Position numbers and translations under genes: made by a program
Shown here: positions 12,526 through 23,216 of the stretch, in pieces
Numbering within the stretch: the first letter of the stretch is position 1
Layout of the letters: every line of letters begins with the position of its first letter
Notes under the pieces: generated by a model
Databases searched by the model: none
What the model was told of the DNA's origin: nothing
The model's input: the letters and a program-made list of their open reading frames with translations, nothing else
Assembly (NCBI GenBank): GCA_904063045.1
Contig: CAJFCJ010000049.1
Span: 62,001 to 126,000, forward strand
From: Dimorphilus gyrociliatus
Taxonomy: Eukaryota; Annelida; Polychaeta; Dinophilidae
Reading direction: 5' to 3'
DNA length: 64,000 bases

Positions 12526-12948
12526 TATATTTGATCTACCTGCAAAAACAGCAAATATTTATTCTATTTAACAATATCTTAAAATTTTTTTTTACTGGTG
12601 TAAATGTAGTTAATGGTTACAATTTTCTAACTTGTTATTCATGTTGTTTTGAGCCAGTGATTTATCCTCTAAGTCAGAATTACAAAATACATTTAATACA
12701 AAAATATATCCAAAATTTATTAGCTAAGTAGGTTGTTACATTAGTAAAATTAGGCATATAAATCCTTCTTTTCATGTTTAAAAATCCATTGTATTATTAA
12801 TTTTAGGCATTAAAAAAAATTATCATAAAAGCTATTTGCCTTTTTCTAAAAACAGAACAGGATAACAAATTACAAGATTAATTCTCAATGATTTCCTTGT
12901 ATATATATTTAAAAGCACTTTCACTTCTCTGACAAACAATCTGTCAAT

Positions 12949-15104
12949 ATGAGTTTTAAACTAATAATCATATTTTCTATCTTCATTTTAAAACTTCTCC
13001 CACGAGATAGAATTTTTACATCTGGAGAAAAGTTTACAAGTTTGTTTCCTTTTGTTTGTATTTTTTAAATTTTTTTTTTTTTTGAATAGATGGAAAACTA
13101 ATTAATGTTGCTGACAAAATGAATAATGCAACTTGTACATCTTCAAATGATTTTCCAAGCAATCCATCATATACTTTCTTTTGTGAAAATATAATGGATC
13201 CTATCTGGGTGAATTTTAACTATTGGGCTGCTAGCTGTAATTCTGGACCGTGTAATTTACAATGGATTAATATTACTTTTCAAAAACAATATGATATTGT
13301 AGAAGTCTGCTTATATCAGAGAACTCTTAAAGAAGAAAACAGAGTGAATACAGCAACTATTCAAATGAATAATCAAAATAAAACATATGTATTAAGTGAT
13401 ATACAAACTTGCTTTTTATTGGAAGAAGATTTTGGTTCAAAATCTTCCAGTATCCGTCTTAATACTGTAGAATGTAGGAACTTAGGAGGAGGAAGTACAG
13501 GATACAGTTCCATTTCCGCTCTGGCTTACAGCAATGGTTTGTTTTTTCTTATTTCCATTATTGTGTTGAATATATATTATCTGAATTGTAAAAACAAAAA
13601 AAATAGATCAGGATTCAATGGAAGACAAAGATTATGAAAATATCGCCCAAATGGAATCGGGAGCAACTTGTTCTAGTTCATCAGAACTTTCAATAAACAA
13701 GTGTGAATACTCATTAGATTGGGCGTTTAGTACAATTTGGAGAGCTGATTGTTCACCCATCTTTGACTGTGTTGGCCAATATATAAATGTAACATTCGCA
13801 AGAACGACAAAACCAGAAATATTTTGTTTGGCAAACATGTAAGAATAATAAAAAAAAAGTTGAAATTATAGACTTTTTAAACTCTGTTTCTTTTTTTCTT
13901 AAATTGTACAGAGATAATAATCACCGTATAAAAATATTGGAAATAAAATGGTCTTCACAATATACTGAAAATATAACTTTACCTAATAATGGACTTCGAT
14001 ATTATTTCAATTACGCTAATTATCCGAGTATTGAAAGTGGATTTATATTAACTATAAAAGATTATTATAGTGGAAATAATCTTGGACTTGCTACTATTCA
14101 AGTTTTTGCTAAAAGTAAAAAAAAATTTTTAATAAAAATTTTTTTTGTTTTTCATTTATTTTTTCTCTAGGAAATTTTAGCCGAGTTTATACAATTCAAA
14201 CAGAAGATTACGTCATCTATTACATTCCAGAAAAATATCAAAATAATTTAAGAGCATTAACGTTTAAAGTTCAAGGTCAAAAACACCCAGACTTGAATAG
14301 TTGTTCATCACTTTTAATCAGTTTTAAAAATGAGTCATCAATACAATTCTCAATACAGATTGATATGAGTAATAATGTGGAAAATCTATTAATTCTAGTT
14401 CAAGGTGAAAGCTTGTCTGTTAACAAGTTCAAATTACCAAAATCATTGATTGAATGTGAAAAATGGAACGAATTTTGGTTTGAAATTTTGAATGGTAAAA
14501 TTTATTTTGGTTCTGGAAATTTCTATGGAAGAAATACTTTGGCCATTGTAAAAGCCAATAATATAATAAATAATTTTACACAAATCATGTTAAAAAATAA
14601 TGGAAGTGATGTCATCAATCATTTTCAAATTTTGGATTTAGGTTTGAGAAATATAATTTTTTAAATTTCTTTTTGATTTTTCTTACTTTAGATGGAAAAA
14701 AGATAACTACATCAAATTTGGAAAATTGCCAAAAAAGCTACAATGTCATCGACAAATTTTTAAACACTTGTACTAAATTAAAGAAAACATCAAATTTTAT
14801 AAATCTAAACTTATTAAATAATGGAATTGAAAATGATAATTTAGAAATTATCTTTAAAAAAGATCAGAGAAATGTTGGAAATGCAACAGTAAATCTTTTT
14901 TATCCTTTTAAAGAAAATGATGGAGAATTTGATTTTTTTCATTCATGCCAATTAAAAAGTATCACTGATAATGATTTATTTCAAATTTATACATTTCAAT
15001 GTCCAATTACGGATCATACTGTGAAAATGGAGGATTATCTTCTAATTTATATTTTTATCAATTCAATAGATATAGATAAGATTTCATTATGTGAAATTAT
15101 TTAA
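12949..15104 (+). CDS. secreted lectin-like protein G1 (two discoidin-like domains, FAMeT-like domain), intact
   Basis: Six exons give an uninterrupted 618-residue protein: 12949-13039, 13090-13536, 13607-13838, 13912-14114, 14171-14641, 14692-15104. Every junction is GT-AG and phases agree (1,1,2,1,1). Exon 1 is a signal peptide (MSFKLIIIFSIFILKLL). Exon 2 is a galactose-binding (discoidin/F5-8C-like) module with FFCEN, WAASC and ITFQKQYDIVEVCLYQR. Exons 3-4 form a second such module (ESGATC, YINVTF, KWSS, GFILTIKDYYSGNNLG). Exon 5 resembles the farnesoic acid O-methyltransferase (Methyltransf_FA) beta-sandwich: FWFEILNGKIYFGSGNFYG. Exon 6 is a C-terminal domain ending SLCEII. By family knowledge such modules bind sugars or other ligands outside the cell; the ligand here is unknown. 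Close relatives lie at 23217, 27159, 36985, 45733 and 52397. Confidence 0.85.
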
Positions 15105-15154
15105 ATATTTAAAAAACATGAAATAAACAGAGAAATATAATTAAAAATAAATGA

Positions 15155-15290
15155 GTAGTTCACACTTAGAAATAATGACAAAGTGATATTTAGACTCTAA
15201 ATGAAGAAAGTACTAGGAATAGTTTTATTTTGTAGAATTAGATTAATGGAACTTTAGAAAGAGTCCTATTACTTATGAAATATTTTCTTT
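15155..15290 (+). repeat. dispersed repeat R2, copy 1
   Basis: Shares ACTTAGAAATAAT, GATATTTAGACT, GGAACTTTAGAAAGA and TTATTTTGTAG in the same order with 19905-19985 and 41813-41945. It lies in an otherwise gene-free stretch, 15105-16218. Confidence 0.6.
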
Positions 15291-16218
15291 AGCCATAGTT
15301 GAAGGAACCATTTTGGAATTGACAAAAGGAACAAAGAATATTGAAAAGATCATGCCCAAATTGTTAGGTAGTAAAAGGTATACAGTGCTGAATGAATCCT
15401 CATTGTGAACAGGTCAAATACAGTTGTAAGTGTGCACTTCAGTTCCTTATAAATGTCTTATTAAAGAGAAGTCACCCTGGGCAGAAGTTGCCCAGTGCAA
15501 TTATTAAAAATAAATTCTGTAAAGATTAGTTAACTACATATTATATATACAGGATTAGTGCTGACAAGAGTTGTAAATATCAACTATATTAACCAAATGT
15601 TAACCAAAGTAATATCAACTAGTATGAGATTTTTCAAAAGGAAGAACATATTTTCAAGAGATACGGGTTATAATTGATTTTTACTTGTATTTCAATGTTG
15701 ACTAAATCATCATTTATACTGGAGGAATGATCTTTTCATTAGCTTTGGCATCATAAAATATCAACAAGGGGCGATATCTGCATAGTAATTAGGAATTTTT
15801 TATTATATTCATATAGTATAGAGTTTTGATTGATTATGAAAACCATATTTGATAATTCAATTTAAAATAAGTGACTATAAAGGCTGTGGCTGTATATTAA
15901 ATGACCTCTCTCTCTCTAACAGTTTAAGAAACAAGCTGAATCACATAAATGACTAAAAAACAGCAAATGACAATGAATCAGACAGTGATTTTTAAATATC
16001 TGTGGTTTTTTAGTCACTTAAAACACTCTTTTTTATTCCTAAAAGATTTTATATATATTTAAAAAGTATATATTTAAAATAATTTTTAATTTTCTAATCA
16101 ATTAAATATGTTTAGTCCACAATACGAAAAGTCATGTCAAAATCTGTTCCATATTTACGATGTCTCAAATGAATCAGCAATTTTTAGGGCTTTTCTTTGG
16201 TGTGTTTTTTGCGAATTA

Positions 16219-16323
16219 TGGAGAAAACGTCCACTGGAGAAAACGTCCACTGGAGAAAACGTCCACTGATTGGAGAAAACGTCCACTGGTTGGAGAAAAC
16301 GTCCACTGGAGAAAACGTCCACT
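16219..16323 (+). repeat. left tandem end array, MULE copy B
   Basis: Six direct copies of a unit with core GGAGAAAACGTCCACT, two of them with short spacers (GATT, GGTT). The inverted counterpart is at 18867-18913. Long ORFs crossing the array on both strands are repeat-encoded. Confidence 0.9.
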
Positions 16324-16733
16324 ATGTGAAGAATATATTAAAAAATACTTTTTCAAATTTAAATTTTTATTATTGATTTTGAGATATATCCAATACATTC
16401 CCATAATGCAATCACTTTTGGTAGCCATTTTGAAATCCAGACAGGAAACAGTTCTGGGATCTTCTATGTTTTTCATGGAAAGTGAATATTGTGCATATTT
16501 CATCTACAATTTTTCAGAATTTTTTGCAGTTTGAAATATATTTCACTATTGAAAACCATCAGACAAAACACAAACTTTAGAATTGATATCAGTAAGTTAT
16601 AGAATATTGTGTTGAAATGATTTATTTATAAATTAGCTTTATTTTTATAGCAGCCATTTTGTTTATCATTATTGTTAATTGTTTAATTTTTAAATTTATA
16701 CAGTTGGTTATTGATAGAGATTCCAAATTGAAC

Positions 16734-18684
16734 ATGGCACCAATTTGTTACATTTGTGAAGAGAGAATATATGGAAGACAAAATCAAGAGAAATGTCAGC
16801 TTTGCTGTCATTTATTTAAAATACATAAAAAATGTTTGGATTATAAAGGTTTGTTTAAGTTTTTTGTCACTATCCTTCCTTACAAATATGTTTTTATATT
16901 TTTTCACAGATCAATCATTTTATTGTAACATTTGCTGTGACATATCAATGAAGAAATGCATTGTTGCACTTCAAAGGCTACCTTCTAGTGCATCTGCTAA
17001 TGAAGAAATAAGACAAACACCAAATTTTGATACAGCAAATAATAGAAATGAGCAAACTATTGTTTGTGAAAATCATTGTGGAAATTCAAGTGGAAATGAT
17101 ACAAATGGCAGTATTATGGAATCACACAATGTTTTAGTTGAAGATCTTCCAGCTCAGCAAAATAATATGATGGAAGTTTCATTTATAGTTTCTCCAAAAT
17201 CAGATTGTGAGAAAGAAAGTTATTCATTTAAAATCTTAAAGGGAATGAGCCAGAAAGGAAAAGATTTGCTACTTTTCAACAATTTCTGCTACAATATTAA
17301 AGAAAAAAGAAACAAGACAACATTCTGGATATGCAGTGTTAGGAACAAAAGAAACAAATGTTCAGCAACAGTTAGTCAGCATGGGAACAGTTTTTATCCT
17401 GGAAAGTTATCCCATTCTCATGAAAGAGTACCTGATTTGGAACAAAAAATAATGATTAGGAATGAACTAAAAAATGCTTGTAATAAAGATATCAGTAGTT
17501 CAGGAAAACGTTTAGCTGAAGATGTTCTGGTGAAACATTGTAGTTCTGGTGAAGTTATTCCATCTCTAGATAATTGTACAAGACTGGCAAACTGGACAAG
17601 AAAGAAGTTTAGACCAGCTGAACCTCAAAGTATTCACTTCAACTTGGCTAAAACTTTTATTCCTGATGATTTTTTACAAATGGATATACAAATGGAGAAT
17701 GATAGAATACTAATATTTTCAACTACAAAGCAAATTGAATTATTATCTAAAGGCAAAATATGGTTTATGGATGGCACATTTAAATGTGTGAAAGACCCTT
17801 TTTATCAACTTTTTTCTATTCATGGATTTATAAAAAAAAATGGAGAAATAAAACAAATTCCAATGGCTTTTGCTTTTATGGGATCTAAGAGAAAGACAGC
17901 CTACAAGAAATTATTTAAGGTACAATAATTTTGCATTTTAAATTGAATAATCTAATTTGTTAAATTAACAGGCAATACAAGATTTAACAAATGGGCATAG
18001 CCCCAAAAAAGTTGTTGTAGACTTTGAAAAAGCTATTTGGAAAGCACTATCATTCACTTATCCTGAAGCAAACATTAAAGGGTGTGTTTTTCACTGGACA
18101 CAGGCAATATACAGAAAGATTCAAGTAATACTTTAATTTAGTATTTGAGGTCTAGATAGAACTGACATATTTATTTCCAGGAATTAGGATTATGTAAGAT
18201 GTACAAGGAGAAAAAAGCTGAATATAGAATCATGAAGAAATTAATGGCATTACCATTCCTGCCCTCTGATCTGATAGAACCAACATTTAAGACTATTAAA
18301 GAAATAAGTCCTATTGAAATGAAGTCTCTATTGGAGTACATTGAGACACAATGGATAAATGGATTTTATAAACCAGAGGTATGGTCTGTTTATGGTGAGG
18401 CTATAAGGACAAATAATGATCTTGAAGGATGGCATCACAGGCTTAACAAGAATCTTTGCTCTAACACTGCATTCTATTTGCTTTTAGATGAACTGAAAAG
18501 AGAGGCTGATCTGATAAAGCTATATAAAAAATTACTGAGTGAAAAGAAAATTTGTAGACAGCAAAGAAAAGCATATCAGAATATTCAGAGCAAAATATTC
18601 AGCTTATGGGAACAATTTGAAATTGCCTCAATTACCTCCCTGGACTTACTTGATAAAGCTTCTGACATTTATTCACCAGTTTAA
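16734..18684 (+). CDS. MULE transposase: PHD/RING-like finger, FLYWCH, DDE domain, intact
   Basis: Exons 16734-16848, 16910-17919, 17972-18124 and 18181-18684 give 593 residues with consistent phases (1,0,0). Residues 5-51 are a cysteine-rich finger: CYICEE, CQLCC, HKKC, then YCNICC across the first intron. About 143-208 is the FLYWCH DNA-binding module (FWICS, HSHE). The MULE-type DDE nuclease follows: D326 in WFMDGTFK, D392 in VVVDFEKAIW, E508 in NNDLEGWHHRLN, with GCVFHWTQAIYRKI between. The enzyme would cut and rejoin the element's ends in the nucleus. The C-terminus (KREADLI...SLWEQFEI) is conserved in every relic in the window, which helped identify fragments at 4446, 19990, 36728, 51584 and 59451. 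It sits inside matched terminal arrays. I am confident of class; the role of the N-terminal finger is inference. Confidence 0.92.
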
Positions 18685-18866
18685 AATACCTTTATTCTTT
18701 AATGTTGTTACACTGTTGTCAATCATTCTTGTTATATTGCTTGTTTTTACTTAATCAATATATTAATATTTAAATATTTGTAATTCTTATTATTCATTTT
18801 TTCCTGTCAAATTGCTCTAAAAACTCCATCTATCAAATATCTTATATCTTACTTTGAAGTTTTATA

Positions 18867-18913
18867 ATGGACGTTTTCTCCAGTGGACGTTTTCTCCAGT
18901 GGACGTTTTCTCC
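18867..18913 (-). repeat. right tandem end array, MULE copy B
   Basis: Three units of AGTGGACGTTTTCTCC, the exact inverted form of the left array at 16219-16323. They follow the transposase stop by about 180 bp. Confidence 0.9.
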
Positions 18914-18984
18914 TGTACCCGTTTTTTGCTCTCTTTTACTCTTTTCGTTTCAGTAAGCGTGTTTTTCTATCGGACACCTTCAAC

Positions 18985-19260
18985 ATGGATAAAAAAGGGT
19001 ATATACAATTCAATTCTATTTTTATGATCTTTTAATATCTTGACTCTCCCTCTTATAGAAATATCCAGGAGTACCATGAATTGCTCTTAGAAATTAGGTG
19101 CAAAATTTGCCTAGATGCCATAGCAAACTGCTTACTTTTACCATGTAGTCATTTAATAGCTTGCAAATCATGTATAGTAAAACTCAAGCAGCAGTGTCCA
19201 GTTTGCAGAGAGTGTATCAGAGGCTACGTTGTCATAAAGTCGGATTTGGATAATCTTTAA
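18985..19260 (+). CDS. 71-residue RING-only protein, IAP-like RING
   Basis: Two exons, 18985-18998 and 19059-19260, joined in phase by GG|GTATAT...TTATAG|A, give a 71-residue protein. Nearly all of it is a C3HC4 RING finger: CKICLD, LLLPCSHLIACKSC, then CPVCRECIRGYV. Spacing and the PC.H...C..C signature are those of the C-terminal RING of inhibitor-of-apoptosis and MDM2-type ubiquitin ligases, which recruit E2 enzymes and dimerise. No BIR domain lies upstream; the start codon follows the right end of MULE copy B by only 71 bp. Broken copies of the second exon follow immediately (19261-19480). It may be a captured or truncated RING gene. Translation is unproven, but the clean splice and open frame argue for function. 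Confidence 0.7.
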
Positions 19261-19480
19261 AAAGGTTATCCCTTCACCAATTGAGAGTTTGCAGAGAGTG
19301 TATCAGGGGCTATGTTATCATCAAATCAGATTTGGATAATCTTTAAAAAGGTTATCCCTTTTTGTGTTTTTACCTTGCTATCATGTAATGTCTTGCAAAG
19401 CCAGTATAGTGAAACTCAAGAAGCAATGGTGTCTAGTTTGCAGAGGATTTGTCAGAGCCTTCTCTGTCATATGAATGTCA
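19261..19480 (+). pseudogene. two degenerate duplicates of the RING exon
   Basis: Segment 19285-19359 repeats 19220-19273 with few changes (TTTGCAGAGAGTGTATCAG to AATCTTTAAAAAGG). A further, more diverged copy at about 19365-19465 repeats the LPCSH...KLKQQCPVCR part (CTTGCAAAGCCAGTATAGTG, AAACTCAAGAAGCA). Neither keeps a full RING frame. They look like local tandem duplication followed by decay. Confidence 0.6.
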
Positions 19481-19904
19481 CTAATCCTAATTGCAAGAGA
19501 CAAGATTTCATATATCAACTAGGCAACATGTTAATGAATTCTATAAGAAAACATTGATCATTCTCCTAGGAGAAAGAGAATAATAGACATATTGTTTGGA
19601 CAACATATTTTTCTTCTGATTAATATATATATGCAAATTTTGGCAAAGATTGAATGCATTCTAAATTATCAGAGCAAGAGCAAACTATATTAAAATATAT
19701 TCTTTTTTCTATAAAGTTGATTACTGAAATAGATATATTATAACCTTGAACTGTGATATATAATAATAATTTGAATAGCATAATGAAGAAATTATATTAA
19801 ATATAAAGAGAATATTCAAAAAAATTCTTAAAGATAACTTTTCACTGATCTTTTGAAAAACAAAACAAAAATCTTTGATATTAAACTTTTAAAAATAATT
19901 GTGC

Positions 19905-19985
19905 ACTTAGAAATAATAATGTAATGATATTTAGACTTTAGATATTATAGAACTTTAGAAAGGCTTTTATTTTGTAGGAAATATT
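19905..19985 (+). repeat. dispersed repeat R2, copy 2
   Basis: Same ordered blocks as 15155-15290 and 41813-41945 (CACTTAGAAATAAT, GATATTTAGACTTTAGAT, GAACTTTAGAAAG, TTATTTTGTAG). It abuts the MULE relic that starts at 19990. Confidence 0.55.
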
Positions 19986-19989
19986 TGTT

Positions 19990-20555
19990 ATATTGCTGAA
20001 GATATTTTATTAAAATGTTCAGCTGAGGAGAATAGTTTGCCAAATATGGAAAATTTGAGAAGATTAGCCATATTCATCAGACAGAAGAAAAGACCTATAA
20101 TATCAAATGATCAAATGCTTTTAGAATTTGGGATATGCAACTGAATATAAAACTAGTCTGGCCTCTAAAAATATGATGAGAAATTTATTGGAAAATCCTT
20201 TTCTTCCTTCTGAAGTAATACCCCATATTTTTTCTTTATGTATATAAAGATTTGTATGAATATATGGAAAATACCTGGATTAGAAATTCTATTTGGACAC
20301 CAGAAAGCTGGTCTGTTTTTGGTATGAGCATTTGCACAAATAATGACGTTGAAGCATGGCACAGGAGATTTAATGAAAAACCTTTGCCTAATACTTGCTT
20401 CTAATTATTAGTTGATTGTTTGAGGCATGAAGCTTCTTTGATTCCAGATTTTCAAAAACTTCTAACTGAAAAAAAATTAAGAAAATATGAAAGGCAAATG
20501 ACAAAAACAAAACAGAAGAAAATTTTTGATATATGGAATGAATATAAAGGTTAGT
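19990..20555 (+). pseudogene. MULE transposase relic, class-C subfamily
   Basis: Readable pieces: IAEDILLKCSAEEN (compare RLAEDVLVKHCSS in copy B), LLENPFLPSEVIP, TWIRNSIWTPESWSVFGM, CTNNDVEAWHRRFNEKPL and ASLIPDFQKLLTEKKLRKY, ending KKIFDIWNEYKG. The FLYWCH region and the first two catalytic aspartates are gone, frames change at least twice, and a TAA interrupts after NTCF (20402). Wording is closer to the fragments at 12464 and 36728 than to copies A and B, so it belongs to a separate subfamily. No end array was found next to it. Confidence 0.75.
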
Positions 20556-20574
20556 TTTAGATACATTTAAATAT

Positions 20575-20795
20575 TCATTGGTTTCTTTTATCTCAGGAGT
20601 TGCTGAGGTTTTCTTTTGCTCTCTTTTAACTTTGATAGTTATCTCATCCACCAACTCTTTGCATTGAGTTTCTATTTCCATTTCATCATCTAATTCTTCT
20701 GATGCACTTTCAATCTCTTCTTCATATGAATTTATAATGATTCCTGAATCACTATCTGAATAGGTTTTACAGCCAACATCTTCTTCAGTTGAGTT
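20575..20795 (-). other. acidic coding-like stretch, unidentified
   Basis: The minus strand is open from about 20795 (EDVGCKTYSDSDSGIIINSY onward) through an acidic run and then KVKREQKKTSATPEIKETNE. Composition resembles an acidic linker of a nuclear or retroelement protein. No motif, start or splice site could be assigned. One base nearby (20799) is an N in the assembly. Confidence 0.3.
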
Positions 20796-20800
20796 TNCTA

Positions 20801-23216
20801 TTTTGGTTCAAGTAATTAGAAAAATGGGTAGCAAACAGTCCCAACCTCAATATTAATTATGAAGTCTGGAGCGTTGCAAAAACAAACAGTGTTGAACCAC
20901 CTCAGAAATAAAAGGGATGTGTTTGATATTGAATTATGCAAAATTCAGTATTTAAACCTTCTTCTAGATGGAAGGTTGACATTAGTAATATAAGCCAATG
21001 GTAGACTTTAACATTAATTAAACCCATTAAACATAGGCATCCTATCTATTAACAAAGACTTTCGGTCAGGCTATGCATTTGAGGCTCTCAAACACATACT
21101 ATCTGTAACAACGAAATATATTTTTACATCAAAAACATAGACTTTTAAATTAGTATGTAAAAACTCTAGAAATCTATCATTGTTGTTTTAAAGGTGCTAA
21201 ATGAACTTTTAAAATAATCAATAATTGTCAAGGTTTTTTCCAGACAAAAGAAACAAGTGTTGTGTTTATAGTTTTATTGCATTTAGTTTTTCTTATAAAG
21301 AATAAATATTTTTTTCTTTAATAGAAATTTCAAGGGGATGATTTCTTATAATTTCCCTACAACTAGGTTTTCTAAGCAAATGTATAGGTATTTAACCCAG
21401 GTAGGTTCACACCCAAAGCCAAAATTTTATTGTCTAATTCCTAACCTCTTACTATGAAGTTATCAAAATAAATTTTCTATACGATTTAAACTCCATACCA
21501 AAAGAATTATTTAAATTTATTAGACTGAAAATATTAGCTATAATTAGTAAGTACATAATAATATAAAATATTTTAAATTTAGATGATTATTGAAAAGGTA
21601 AGCAATTATTCAAAATGACTGTAAAATTTTTTACTAAATAAATTGGACTTTTTCGTGAATAAAGATAAGTAAAAATTAAAGATAAATGTACCACCCAGAT
21701 ATCAAACCTTTTAAATAAAGAAATAAATTAAATATCTCATTATCAATTGAAAAATTATCTTTTCAGGGGTATGGAATACGAGAATTTCAATGTCATTTTG
21801 GATTATCACTTTTAGTGAAAATGTTTTTGGCAGTCACCACATTTTATCCTATTTTGTCTGCCTTAAAATCGATTATCGCAATTTGGATAGAGAGTAGCCA
21901 TCTTGGAATTTAACATTTCACTGAAAAAAAATATTTTACACCCTATATTGGACATAAATCAATATTATATAATATGTAACATTAACATTATACTCACAAT
22001 ATTTTGTCTCTAATAGACTCAGAACTTTTGTAAGAAACTTCAAAATTTTAAATTTTAGATTCTGCTTTAATGTTTTGTAAACAGGAAGTAGGTAACTACT
22101 TTCTCTCTCACGAATTACACTTCATAATACAGAATTAAATATGAACCAGTTTTCCCAAAAAAAGGAAAATTTTTCGTAAGGATGAGTTTTCTCTGATTCA
22201 AATACATTAGCATAAAACAGGATTCTTCATGTCTTTTAAAAAGCAAAAAAGTCAAATTATTTATTTATTGATTTAGTCCTCCATTACAGAACGCTTTTCA
22301 CTTTGTTCTTCACTTATATTACAATATCTTGAACTCTTTAAAGTGTTTCTTGACTGTTCCAGTCATTCACAAATATTTTTGTTTATATATATAAATTGTA
22401 CTAACGCAATTCAAGAATCTTTAAAGTCTTCGAGGTTACAAAACACATCATAAAATCCATTTCCCATGTTGTTATTGCCACTTAATATTTCCATTTTAGA
22501 ACGGTTATTAAAAATATTTTTTATCTTTTTAAGAGGAAAGATTGTAACTTAACTTGACATTGGCTGTTTTCATGCTATAATTTGATATTTTAAGACTGTA
22601 TGTTACTAGAACCCTGAAATTCTTTACTCAACCAATATCACCTAGTGGCCAATTTGAAATATCGGTCTTATGTAATATGTTCTTATTAACTAAAAATTAT
22701 GTCTTTCAATTGTAGAATATGGTTAAGAGCTTTCAGATCAGTAAATAGAAATTTAATTTTAAGTTTAGGATAAGAGTTTTTTTCTTTTATGTCACAAATG
22801 ATTTTAAATATAAATTTTGTGGTTTTAAGAGTAGTTTTTGGGGTTTAGACCTACTTTTTTAACTCGTTAAAATACTGCTAATATATGTTTGAAAAATGAT
22901 TAAAAGGAACAAATCATCTATCGATTTATAGTTAAAGCGATCCCAACTAAGGACTATAGATAAAAGATTTGAATTGTTCATAAAGTATATTCATTTACTC
23001 AAGTGTTAATCAAAACAAGCAATATAGAAATAATTTCATATTAATAGTTCACAGAAATATTTTTCAAAAGCGTTGAGTGATAAATTAGTAATCAAAATAG
23101 TAACTCAGAGCTCTAAATTATATTATTATTTACAATTTAAAATATTTAAAAGAGATTGTCTTATGGGATTATTTTTGTGCAAAGGAATAAAAAATAATAG
23201 CATGAATATTTATAAT
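20801..23216. other. 2.4 kb gene-free AT-rich region
   Basis: No exon, ORF or RNA gene is supported. It contains one member of dispersed repeat R3 at 21525-21680 and is otherwise unstructured to the eye. Confidence 0.45.
21525..21680 (+). repeat. dispersed repeat R3, copy 1
   Basis: Matches 54990-55175 through AGACT.AAAATAT, ATTAGTAA, AGCAATTATTCAAAATG, CTGTAAAAT and AAATAAATTG...GATAAG, with indels. Possibly an old LTR or MITE. Confidence 0.5.

Larger units (their letters stand above)
16219..18913 (+). mobile_element. complete MULE transposon (copy B) with tandem-array terminal inverted repeats
   Basis: The element is bounded by inverted arrays: six units of (T)GGAGAAAACGTCCACT at 16219-16323 and three inverted units AGTGGACGTTTTCTCC at 18867-18913. 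The intact four-exon transposase lies between them. About 2.7 kb long. A target duplication of the usual 8-10 bp was not evident by eye next to the outermost units (left flank GCGAATTAT, right flank TGTACCCG), so the exact outer borders are uncertain and unit number may have changed after insertion. An intact transposase and clear ends suggest it could still be mobile. Confidence 0.8.

Noticed and set aside
16160-16534. ORFs of about 95-125 codons across the MULE left array on both strands
   Set aside because: They exist only because the repeat unit lacks stops in some frames; repetitive content and no domain.
16208-18925. Target-site duplication around MULE copy B
   Set aside because: GCGAATTAT and TGTACCCGT flanking the outer units do not match; none could be claimed.
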